Shown piece by piece: positions 49,450-57,863 of a DNA stretch of 64,000 nucleotides. Origin of the DNA: DASQZK01 sp963763215 (GTDB lineage: Bacteria > Bacteroidota > Bacteroidia > Bacteroidales > GCA-2748055); assembly GCA_963763215.1 (NCBI GenBank), contig CAVXNX010000005.1, positions 434,001-498,000 on the forward strand. Reading direction: 5' to 3'. How positions within the stretch are numbered: the first letter of the stretch is position 1; each line of letters opens with the position of its first letter. Under the pieces are notes generated by a model, which did no database searches, had not been told where the DNA came from, and saw nothing but the letters and a program-made list of their open reading frames with translations. A program made the translations under genes and the position numbers.

Positions 49450-50946
49450 ATGCATATGGCAGTTAATCATTTTCTGGCGGCGGACCTTGGAGCGGAAAGC
49501 GGACGCGCAGTGGCCGGAATCCTGGAAAACAAGCATCTTTTCCTCGAAGAGATCCACCGTTTTCCCACCGGAATGATCTATCTCAATGATCATTTCTACT
49601 GGAACATTTACCAGTTCTACGAAGAGATCCTCAATTCGATCCGGATCTGTGAAAACGAGGACCAGATCAAACCCGAATCGATCGGCATCGATACCTGGGG
49701 CGTCGACTTTGGCCTGATCGGCAACGACGGATCACTGTTGCGAATCCCTTATGCCTACAGGGATCCGCAATCAGCCCGCGGAATGCATGAATTTTTTGCC
49801 GAGAAAATGGCCGCCGAAAGCGTTTACATCCTCACCGGCATCGCCATGCAGCCGTTCAATTCCCTCTTCCATCTCTACGCCATGAAAAAGAATGGCGATA
49901 TTGCCCTCGAAAATGCCAAAAATCTCCTGTTCATTCCCGATATCCTCAATTATTTCCTGACCGGCATCAAGAGTTCCGAATTTACCTTCGCCACCACTTC
50001 CCAACTCTATAACCCGATCTCCAGGTCCTGGGAGAAGAAATTGTTTAACCTCCTGGGGGTGGATCCTTCCATCATGAGTGAAATCGTTGATCCGGGGACG
50101 GTCCTCGGCATGATGAACCCGCTGATGGCGCGGCAAGCCGGGATCAATCCCTTCCCCGTGGTCAGTGTATGTTCGCACGACACCGGATCGGCGATCGTCG
50201 CCGTACCGGCCGAAGGCGACGATTGGGCATACATCAGCTCCGGCACATGGTCGCTGATGGGAGTCGAAAACAGGCGTCCTGTCATCAACGCCAAAAGTTC
50301 GGAATATAACTTCACCAATGAAGGGGGAGCTGCCGGGACCTACCGTTTTCTCAAAAATATCATGGGCCTCTGGCTCCTTCAGCAATGCCGTAAATCCTGG
50401 TCCAAATCGGGCCGGTTGATCTCGTATGACGATCTGGTTGATATCGGACAGACGGCACCGCCATTCAGGACCTTTATCGATCCCGATTACATGGGCTTCT
50501 ACAACCCCGTTAACATGCCGCTGGCCATTGATGAATATTGCCAGAAAACGGGACAGGAACCTCCCCAGGCCATCGGGGAATATGTGAGAACGATCCTGGA
50601 AGGGCTGGCGTTCAAATACCGCTTCGTGCTCGATCAGCTGAATGAAATTTCGGGCAAGACCATCCGGCGGATACACATCATCGGCGGCGGAACCCAGAAC
50701 AAGCTGCTCTGCCAGTTCACAGCCAATGTTACGGGTCTTCCCGTCATCTCAGGCCCCGCGGAAGGAACCGCAGCCGGGAACCTCCTCATGCAGGCCTATG
50801 CCCTCGGCTATCTGAAGTCGCTCGAAGAAATCCGGCAGGTCGTGCGCAATTCCTTCCATCTCGACTTGTACGAGCCGAGAGAGGTGCCGGAATGGGAAAA
50901 GGCCTATCAGGACTTCCTCAGGATCATGAAAAAAGACGTTAAATAG
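49450..50946 (+). CDS. rhaB: Rhamnulokinase
   Basis: A 498-residue FGGY-type kinase that phosphorylates L-rhamnulose. The phosphate-1 motif is HFLAADLGAESGRAVAG, followed by SIGIDTWGVDFGLIGNDG (catalytic Asp), the adenosine motif region ISSGTWSLMGVE and HIIGGGTQNKLLCQFTANVTG (shortened). Length and neighbours (aldolase before, isomerase after) fix the assignment over xylulokinase or fuculokinase. It starts directly after the rhaD stop. Confidence 0.94.
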   Translation: MHMAVNHFLAADLGAESGRAVAGILENKHLFLEEIHRFPTGMIYLNDHFYWNIYQFYEEILNSIRICENEDQIKPESIGIDTWGVDFGLIGNDGSLLRIPYAYRDPQSARGMHEFFAEKMAAESVYILTGIAMQPFNSLFHLYAMKKNGDIALENAKNLLFIPDILNYFLTGIKSSEFTFATTSQLYNPISRSWEKKLFNLLGVDPSIMSEIVDPGTVLGMMNPLMARQAGINPFPVVSVCSHDTGSAIVAVPAEGDDWAYISSGTWSLMGVENRRPVINAKSSEYNFTNEGGAAGTYRFLKNIMGLWLLQQCRKSWSKSGRLISYDDLVDIGQTAPPFRTFIDPDYMGFYNPVNMPLAIDEYCQKTGQEPPQAIGEYVRTILEGLAFKYRFVLDQLNEISGKTIRRIHIIGGGTQNKLLCQFTANVTGLPVISGPAEGTAAGNLLMQAYALGYLKSLEEIRQVVRNSFHLDLYEPREVPEWEKAYQDFLRIMKKDVK

Positions 50947-51013
50947 GAATCATCGCAGGAGAAGCTCAATGCAGAAGACGGTTTCCGCCTGCCTGTTAAA
51001 AAATTCAGACCAC

Positions 51014-52286
51014 ATGGACAAAACCGCACGAATTGAAAAAGCCTATTCGATCGCCCGCGAACGCTATGACGAACTCGGGATCGATACGGAAAAGGCGATG
51101 GAAAAACTCGACCAGATCTCTCTCTCCCTGCACTGCTGGCAGACGGATGATGTTGCCGGACTTGAAAGACCCGATGCGGCACTTATCGGGAGGCGGGATC
51201 CAGGCAACGGGAAATTTCCCGGGCAAGGCCCGGAACCTCGAGGAGATCCGTCAGGATATGGAACGGGTGTACAGCCTTCTTCCCGGCAGGCATCGCTTCA
51301 ATATGCACGCCAGCTACGGTGATTTCGGCGGACGTTTCGTCGACCGCGACAAAATCGGGCCCGAACATTTCAAATCCTGGGTGGAATGGGCAAACGGGCT
51401 GGGCATCAAACTCGACTTCAATTCAACGCTTTATTCCCATCCCAAATCCAACGATGGCTTCACCCTCTCGAGCCTCGATGAGAACATCCGGAAATTCTGG
51501 GTGGAGCATGTCAACCGCTGCCGCGAGATCAGCGCCTTTATGGGTCGGGAAACGGGCTCGAGGTGCGTTCACAATATCTGGATCCCCGACGGAACAAAGG
51601 ATCTCACGGTAAACCGCTATATCTACAGGGAAACACTGCGAAAATCACTCGATGAAATTTTCGAAACGGAATATTCCCCGGAGGAAATGGCCGATTCGGT
51701 CGAGTCCAAGCTTTTTGGTATCGGGAGTGAAGCCTTCGTGGTGGGAAGCCATGAATTCTATATGGGCTACGGCCTGACCCGCCAGAAAATGATATGCATC
51801 GATATGGGCCATTTTCATCCCACCGAGCTCGTTGCCGATAAGGTTTCGTCGATGCTGCTTTTCAGCGATGAACTCATGTTCCATTTCAGCCGGCCTGTCC
51901 GCTGGGACAGCGATCATGTCATTATCCTCGATGACCAGCTGGAAGCCATGACCCACGAGATCGTGAGGGCCAACGCCCTCGACCGGGTCAACATCGGACT
52001 CGATTTCTTCGATGCCAGCATCAACAGGGTGGGGGCTTACCTGATCGGCGCCAGGTCAACACAGATCAGCTTCCTGCATGCCCTGCTCGAGCCTGCCACG
52101 AAAATCCGGGATTATGAAAATGCCGGCTATGGTTTTGAAAAACTTGCGCTCCTGGAAGCCTCTAAACTGATGCCTTTTGCCGACGTCTGGAACTATTACT
52201 GCCTGAAGAATAACGTCCCAGCAGGCAGCGATTATATTGCCGTGGTCAGGGATTACGCGGAAAAGGTGCTGTCAAAGAGGTCCTGA
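51014..52286 (+). CDS. rhaA: L-rhamnose isomerase (one frameshift)
   Basis: A ~423-residue enzyme that interconverts L-rhamnose and L-rhamnulose with divalent metal ions in the cytoplasm. Starting MDKTARIEKAYSIARERYDE and LDQISLSLHCWQTDDVAG, it shifts near 51185, where one extra A splits PDAAL from SGGGIQATGNFPGKARN; removing it restores the frame. The rest is intact: FNMHASYGDFGGRFVD, KLDFNSTLYSHPKS, HNIWIPDGTKD, CIDMGHFHPTE (metal region) and LDDQLEAMTHEIVR. It starts 67 bp after rhaB. The shift is probably a sequencing error because the operon is otherwise complete. Confidence 0.94.
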
Positions 52287-52416
52287 GCCAGGGTTTCCGG
52301 AGCCCAGGAACTTGACCGGATCATGGCGAGAAAAAAATTAAAAAAGAGTTGCTCATTTTCATAGAAACTATTCGCTCAGGGACCTGCGTTTTCGATAATA
52401 ATAAGATCGTGACAAG

Positions 52417-52565
52417 TCGTTTCGACTTCGCTCAACGACCCGGAGAACCAAATAAGAATAAATCTTCTTCAGATCATCAATAATCGCCGGTCGTTGAGCG
52501 GAGCCGAAACGACATTATCCCCCCGTAAATCCCGAATACCGGTCCCTGAGCGTAGCCGAAGGGCC
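52417..52565. repeat. REP-like inverted repeats (TCGTTGAGCG and CCTGAGCG types)
   Basis: GTCGTTTCGACTTCGCTCAA (52417-52436) with following CGACC is nearly the reverse complement of GGTCGTTGAGCGGAGCCGAA (52489-52508) with following ACGAC, giving a ~25-bp stem. A second element, TCCCTGAGCGTAGCCGAAGG (52543-52562), is of the same short palindromic style. Such elements are scattered between genes in many Bacteroidota genomes; function unknown. Confidence 0.6.
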
Positions 52566-52594
52566 GTCATCCAGAGCATAAAAATCGTCAGGTG

Positions 52595-52880
52595 AGTTAA
52601 GGAACAAACCAACGGAAATTCATCGGAGCCGGAACATTCGCGGGTGAATTTGCAGGAGAAGCCGAAGGGCCTTCATTCAGAGCCTAATAATAGTCTGGTA
52701 ATTTAAGGAACAAACCAACGGAAATTCATCGGAGCCGGAACATTCGCGGGTGAATTTGCAGGAGAAGCCGAAGGGCCTTCATTCAGAGCCTAATAATAGT
52801 CTGGTAATTTAAGGAACAAACCAACGGAAATTCACCGGAGCCGGAACATTCGTGGGTGGATTTGCAGGAGAAGCTAAAGA
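52595..52880. repeat. 106-bp tandem repeat, nearly three copies
   Basis: A unit beginning GGAACAAACCAACGGAAATT starts at 52601, 52707 and 52813, a period of exactly 106 bp. Copies 1 and 2 are nearly identical; copy 3 diverges (CACCGG, GTGGGTGGAT) and fades near 52875. Each copy contains GAGAAGCCGAAGGGCC, part of the REP-like element. The gap 52287-53021 (735 bp) shows no gene. Confidence 0.85.
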
Positions 52881-53021
52881 GCCAATGGTACATGGCTTTA
52901 CTTCGTAAAACGAAGAAAATAAGAGATGCAAGATGCATATTGAATATGCAACCCTTTGCCAGGAATGAAAACGTATGATCATCCCTTCGGGGGCATCAGG
53001 GATGACCGGAAAATGGCAATA

Positions 53022-54008
53022 CTATCTGTCTTCCTGATATTTCACACCGGCTTCTTCCCTGACGGCATCGAGCAGTTGCATGAGTTGCAGGGTGAAGTCG
53101 AGGGGCAGGAGATCGGATTCGGTTTTTCCCGCTTCGAGGCAACGCATCACTTCTTCGGCTTCATACTCATAACCGTTCATCCGGGTTTTAAACGTGATCT
53201 CTTCTGGCTCCCGGCCTTCCCGTAAAACCGTCAGTGAGGATGGCCTGAACCATCTGCTGTTGATGACAATGCGGCCACTGGTTCCGCTGATCACCGCTGA
53301 AGTGGGGGTGTGCGCCAGGAAGGTGCTCAGCAGGTTCGCCGCTGCTCCGCTCCGGTAGCTGAATGCCATGCTGCAGCTCTCATCAACGCCGGTTTCACCG
53401 ATGACGGAAACGGCCTTGATCTTTTCCGGAACCCCCAGGACAAGGAGGCTGAGGAAGACCGGGTAAATCCCGATATCCAGGATACTTCCCCCGCCCATCT
53501 CCGGGTTGAACAGCCGGCCTGACGGGTGAAATTCCGTTTTGAACCCAAAATCGGCGGTGACCACTTTCACTTCTCCCAGCGCACCTTCACGGATGTATTC
53601 CATCGTCCGTGTGATGGTGGGAAGGAAGCGCGTCCATAAAGCATCCATGTAAAACACCTTTTTCTTCCGCGAGAGTTCAGCAAGTTCACTGAACTGCCGG
53701 GCATTTATGGTTGCGGGTTTCTCACATAACACGGCTTTTCCCGCTTCCAGGCATTTTTTTGTCAGCTCGTAATGCCGGTGATGCGGCGTGGCAATGTAGA
53801 TGATATCGACCTTTTCGTCGTGGATCAGTTCGTCGTAACTTCCATACGACTCAAGGGCGCCGTATTCCATGGCAAAGTCTCCCGCTCTGCCGCTGTCTCT
53901 GGAGCCCACTGCATACAGCACGCCCTGACTGGTTACCGAGAGTCCTTTGGCAAACTGGTGGGCAATTTTCCCGGGACCGAGAATGCCCCAATTGTATTTT
54001 TTGCTCAT
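53022..54008 (-). CDS. Gfo/Idh/MocA family oxidoreductase
   Basis: A 328-residue cytoplasmic NAD(P)-dependent oxidoreductase (no signal peptide). The Rossmann motif is WGILGPGKIAHQFAKGL; IIYIATPHHRHYELTKKCLE and the EKP motif LCEKPATINARQF follow, then the C-terminal beta-sheet domain (GGSILDIGIYPVFLSLLVLG). The overall pattern resembles dihydrodiol dehydrogenase/glucose-fructose oxidoreductase-like members. It is followed on the same strand by no close partner; the aldo/keto reductase lies 140 bp upstream on the same strand. Sugar substrate unknown. Confidence 0.9.
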   Translation of the reverse strand: MSKKYNWGILGPGKIAHQFAKGLSVTSQGVLYAVGSRDSGRAGDFAMEYGALESYGSYDELIHDEKVDIIYIATPHHRHYELTKKCLEAGKAVLCEKPATINARQFSELAELSRKKKVFYMDALWTRFLPTITRTMEYIREGALGEVKVVTADFGFKTEFHPSGRLFNPEMGGGSILDIGIYPVFLSLLVLGVPEKIKAVSVIGETGVDESCSMAFSYRSGAAANLLSTFLAHTPTSAVISGTSGRIVINSRWFRPSSLTVLREGREPEEITFKTRMNGYEYEAEEVMRCLEAGKTESDLLPLDFTLQLMQLLDAVREEAGVKYQEDR

Positions 54009-54147
54009 TTTATCCGGGTTTTGGATGGTAAATGATCCTTCATGATGAGGTTACCGGGTCACAGATCCGGTACTTCACCATCGTTTTTTAAGGTTAACAA
54101 CGTGAAACCGGTTCAGGTTTTTCTTCCGGAGAAAACAGCGCTATCCG

Positions 54148-55140
54148 TCAGCTCCCGAGGATGGCTTCAATCCGGCGGAGTTCTTCGGCCGTGAAGGTCC
54201 TGTTCTGAAGCAAGGCCAGGTTGTCATCGAGTTGCCTGGCACTGCTGGCTCCGATAAGGACAGAGGTGATCCGGGGATCTTTGAGGATCCAGGCCAGGGC
54301 CATCTGGGCAAGTGACTGCCCGCGTTCTTTGGCCATCGCGTTGAGCCGGGAAATTTTTTCCAGCTTGCCGGGGGTGATCTGGTCCTTTTTCAGAAAACTG
54401 AATGATTTACTGGCCCTTGAGCCTTCCGGAATACCCCCGAGGTATTTATCGGTGAGCATGCCCTGTGCCAGTGGCGAGAACGGGATGCACCCGATGCCCT
54501 CGTCCTCCAGCACGTCGAGAAGGCCGTTTTCGACCCAGCGTTCGAACATCGAATACTTAGGCTGGTGGATCAGGCAGGGTGTGCCCAGGTCGCGGAGGAT
54601 CTTTGCAGCCTGACGCGTTTGTTCGGCATTGTAATTCGAGATGCCGGCATACAGCGCTTTACCCTGTCGCACAATGTGGTCGAGGGCCCTCATCGTTTCT
54701 TCGAGGGGCGTTTCAGGATCCGGCCGGTGGTGGTAGAAGATGTCGACGTATTCAAGTCCCATGCGCTTGAGACTCTGATCGAGGCTCGATACAAGGTATT
54801 TCCGGGAACCCCAGTCACCATATGGTCCCGGCCACATGTAATAGCCTGCTTTACTCGAGATGATCATCTGGTCGCGGTAGGCTTTGAAATCGGCCCTGAG
54901 GATCCTGCCGAAGTTTTCTTCGGCTGATCCGGCCGGAGGGCCGTAATTGTTGGCCAGATCAAAATGGGTGATGCCACAATCAAAGGCATGACGGATAATT
55001 TCCCTTCCGTTTTCGAAAACATCCACGCCGCCGAAATTATGCCAAAGCCCGAGTGAAATGGCCGGAAGTTTGACCCCGCTCTTTCCGCACCGGTTGTAGG
55101 TCATTTTGTCGTATCGCGTCTCAGATGGTCGGTGTATCAT
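54148..55140 (-). CDS. Aldo/keto reductase, L-glyceraldehyde-3-phosphate reductase type
   Basis: A ~330-residue NADPH-dependent reductase. The catalytic Asp and Tyr lie in GITHFDLANNYGPPAGSAE, Lys in MIISSKAGYYMWPGPYGDWG and His in VDIFYHHRPDPETP. NNYGPPAGSAEE and MWPGPYGDWGSRK are typical of the YghZ/Gpr subgroup. GVLIGASSARQLDDNL-like end (TSVLIGASS) binds the cofactor. The start could be at 55140 or at the internal Met at 55104. It lies next to the Gfo/Idh/MocA gene on the same strand; a role in sugar or aldehyde detoxification, including lactaldehyde from rhamnose, is possible but inferred. Confidence 0.88.
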   Translation of the reverse strand: MIHRPSETRYDKMTYNRCGKSGVKLPAISLGLWHNFGGVDVFENGREIIRHAFDCGITHFDLANNYGPPAGSAEENFGRILRADFKAYRDQMIISSKAGYYMWPGPYGDWGSRKYLVSSLDQSLKRMGLEYVDIFYHHRPDPETPLEETMRALDHIVRQGKALYAGISNYNAEQTRQAAKILRDLGTPCLIHQPKYSMFERWVENGLLDVLEDEGIGCIPFSPLAQGMLTDKYLGGIPEGSRASKSFSFLKKDQITPGKLEKISRLNAMAKERGQSLAQMALAWILKDPRITSVLIGASSARQLDDNLALLQNRTFTAEELRRIEAILGS

Positions 55141-55229
55141 GGTTTAGTCGTTTTTGTTCGGGAAACAATGTTAAGGAATTCGGCCCATTTCGGCAATTTT
55201 TTTAGTATTTTTCGCAAAAATGGAATCTC

Positions 55230-56492
55230 ATGAAACGCAGGAATTTTCTCATGTCTCTGCCGATTGCCGGAATTTTTCCCGCTTACGCGGCAGGTATGAC
55301 GTCACCGCTGACCGGTTTTCCCGGGAAGTCTTCGCATGATTTTCAAAGCCGCAATTACTGGCTCAGTGTACTGGAAAAGCTCGCTAAACCGGTCTTGAGC
55401 AATCTTGCCGCGGGGACGCTCCGGCTGAAAATGCCCGTACAGGCAAGGGAGGGGAGTGAGTCGTCCCGCCGCCAGGTCAGCCATCTGGAAGCCTTCGGGC
55501 GGCTTATGGCCGGTATTGCCCCATGGCTGGGTTGCACGGAAATCGCCGAGACCACGGAACGGGATCTTCAGGAAACCATCCTCAAGGATTATGTCCGGGC
55601 GATGAAAAATGCCGTCGATCCGGCTTCCCCCGATTTCATGAATTTCACGGAAGGCGGCCAGCCACTTGTCGATGCGGCGTTCCTGGCCCAGGGTCTCCTG
55701 CGTGCACCGAAGGCATTGTTCGATCCGCTGGATAAAACCACGAAGGAGAATCTCCGGAAGGCCTTCCTTTCCACGCGGGTGATCAATCCGCCTTACAAAA
55801 ACTGGCTCCTGTTCACGGCCCTGGTCGAAGCCGCCCTGATGGAGTTTTACGATGAAGGGGATATGGTCCGCATCAGCTATGCCGTCAATAAACATAAGGA
55901 ATGGTATGTGGGTGACGGCACTTATGGTGACGGACCTGAGTACCACTGGGATTATTATAATGCATATGTCATTCAGCCGATGCTGGTTGATCTCGGTCAG
56001 GTTTTGCTGAAGCATGGCAAAGCCGGCAAAGACTGGTTCGACGAGGTACTTACCCGGGCCCGGCGCTATGCGGCCATCCAGGAAAGACTGATCTCGCCGG
56101 AAGGTACCTACCCGGCCTTCGGGCGTTCCATCGCTTACCGTTTCGGCGCTTTGCAGGTCCTGGCCCAGATGGCCCTGCTGGAGAACCTGCCCGAACAGGT
56201 GTCGCAGGGACAGGTGAAATCGGCCATGTCGGCGGTCATCCGGAGAATGATCGAAATGCCGGGCACCTTTGACGATAACGGATGGCTGAGGATCGGATTT
56301 TGTGGTTCCCAGCCCGGCATCGGCGAGAACTATATCTCCACCGGGAGCCTCTACCTCTGTAGTGAAGCCCTGCTTCCGCTCGGGCTGCCCCCGGATCATG
56401 AGTTCTGGAGCTCTCCCTATACCGAATGGACATCCGTCAAAGCCTGGTCGGGGAAGGAATTTCCCATCGATCACGCCATCAGAAATGCATAA
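55230..56492 (+). CDS. DUF2264 domain protein, exported (possible glucuronidase family)
   Basis: A 420-residue exported protein with an RR-type leader (KRRNFLMSLPIAGIFPAYAAG) and a DUF2264 alpha/alpha-toroid body: SHLEAFGRLMAGIAPWLG, FTEGGQPLVDAAFLAQGLLR, PPYKNWLLFTALVEAALMEF, GDGTYGDGPEYHWDYYNAYV and FPAFGRS-type segments (AYPAFGRSIAYRFGALQ). DUF2264 proteins have been linked to glycoside hydrolase family 154 (beta-glucuronidase activity); I recall this and cannot check it. The gene is 17 bp before the GH88 gene, so both act on uronate-containing oligosaccharides. It is divergent from the aldo/keto reductase. Confidence 0.85.
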   Translation: MKRRNFLMSLPIAGIFPAYAAGMTSPLTGFPGKSSHDFQSRNYWLSVLEKLAKPVLSNLAAGTLRLKMPVQAREGSESSRRQVSHLEAFGRLMAGIAPWLGCTEIAETTERDLQETILKDYVRAMKNAVDPASPDFMNFTEGGQPLVDAAFLAQGLLRAPKALFDPLDKTTKENLRKAFLSTRVINPPYKNWLLFTALVEAALMEFYDEGDMVRISYAVNKHKEWYVGDGTYGDGPEYHWDYYNAYVIQPMLVDLGQVLLKHGKAGKDWFDEVLTRARRYAAIQERLISPEGTYPAFGRSIAYRFGALQVLAQMALLENLPEQVSQGQVKSAMSAVIRRMIEMPGTFDDNGWLRIGFCGSQPGIGENYISTGSLYLCSEALLPLGLPPDHEFWSSPYTEWTSVKAWSGKEFPIDHAIRNA

Positions 56493-56509
56493 CCAAACCT
56501 GATATATCC

Positions 56510-57700
56510 ATGACGATTCGAAAAACGTATTTTATCCTTGCTATCCTGAGCGGAATGTTGTTGTCCTGCAGCAGAGGCGACGAGACCAGAAAGCTCAGGC
56601 ATTTTACCGATGACCAGCTAAAATTCGCTGTCGAACAATACAGGGGCCTGGAAGACGCTCTTCCGGATTCCCTGATGCCGCGAACCATCGACAAAGAAGG
56701 GAACCTGATCACCAGCGATATCGACTGGTGGTGCTCAGGATTTTATCCCGGAACCCTTTGGTACCTTTATGAATATTCCGGTGAAGAAGTTCTCCGGAAT
56801 GATGCCACCCAGCGGACAATGCTCCTCGAGCCGGAAAAAAACAACACCGGCACCCATGATCTTGGCTTCATACTTTACTGCAGTTTCGGAAATGCATTCC
56901 GTATCACCGATGAGCCGGAGTACAAGGATATCCTGGTGACAGGGGCACGAAGCCTGGCAACACGGTTCAATCCTGTTGTCGGGTGCATCAAGTCATGGGA
57001 TAATCCCAAATGGGAATTCCCCGTGATCATTGACAACATGATGAACCTCGAATTCCTCTACTGGGCTGCCGGTGCCACCGGTGACCCGGGTTTTTACAAC
57101 ATCTGCGTCAGCCACAGCAATAAGACTATGGCCAATCATTTCAGGCCCGATTACAGTTCATGGCACCTGGTCAATTACGATTCAATCACAGGCCGGGTGA
57201 TCGGCAAACAAACGGTCCAGGGATATTCGGACTCCTCGGCCTGGGCACGCGGACAGTCATGGGGTCTGTACGGCTATACGGTCGGTTACCGCGAAACACA
57301 CGATACAGCCTACCTGGATCAGGCCATACATATCGCCGACTTCCTGCTCAACAATCCCAATATGCCCGCCGACGGCGTTCCATACTGGGATTACGATGAT
57401 CCGGCTATTCCCGACACATACCGCGATGCTTCCGCCGGAGCGATCATGGCCTCTGCACTCATCGAACTTTCCGGCTATTGCGGTGCATCCGATTCGACAC
57501 GTTTCATCGAAAGCGCGATCAGAACACTCCGGTCTCTCGGCTCAGATAAATACCGCGCAAAAAAAGGCGAGAATGGCCATTTCATCCTGAAACACAGCGT
57601 GGGATCCCTTCCCGGAAAATCGGAGGTGGATGTCCCCCTGACTTATGCCGATTACTATTTTGTCGAAGCCCTGATGCGGCTCAGAAAAAGGATCGGTTGA
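56510..57700 (+). CDS. GH88 unsaturated glucuronyl hydrolase, lipoprotein
   Basis: A 396-residue GH88 enzyme that removes 4,5-unsaturated uronate made by polysaccharide lyases. The start at 56510 gives a lipoprotein leader (YFILAILSGMLLSC). Marks: DWWCSGFYPGTLWYLYEY, NNTGTHDLGFILYCSFG (Asp region), VIIDNMMNLEFLYWA (catalytic Asp), QGYSDSSAWARGQSWGLYG and YRDASAGAIMASALIEL. The presence of this gene implies that a lyase (perhaps the beta-helix proteins) produces its substrate. Frame intact. Confidence 0.93.
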   Translation: MTIRKTYFILAILSGMLLSCSRGDETRKLRHFTDDQLKFAVEQYRGLEDALPDSLMPRTIDKEGNLITSDIDWWCSGFYPGTLWYLYEYSGEEVLRNDATQRTMLLEPEKNNTGTHDLGFILYCSFGNAFRITDEPEYKDILVTGARSLATRFNPVVGCIKSWDNPKWEFPVIIDNMMNLEFLYWAAGATGDPGFYNICVSHSNKTMANHFRPDYSSWHLVNYDSITGRVIGKQTVQGYSDSSAWARGQSWGLYGYTVGYRETHDTAYLDQAIHIADFLLNNPNMPADGVPYWDYDDPAIPDTYRDASAGAIMASALIELSGYCGASDSTRFIESAIRTLRSLGSDKYRAKKGENGHFILKHSVGSLPGKSEVDVPLTYADYYFVEALMRLRKRIG

Positions 57701-57863
57701 GATGAATTGGTTCAGTGTCACGGATTTTAACATTCTTTTTTTCAGCGGAAAATAAGGAAAACCCTCTGTCTGCCGTTAATTTTATGCCGATGGCCTGTTC
57801 ATGTTCCCGGCCACAATGAGGAGTTCGCCGGGAAATTTCCATTCATTGAAAAAAATAAAAATC

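Noticed and set aside
55302..56474. A 390-residue open frame antisense to the DUF2264 gene
   Set aside because: It is a long shadow on the opposite strand of a clear domain protein with signal peptide, and shows no domain of its own.
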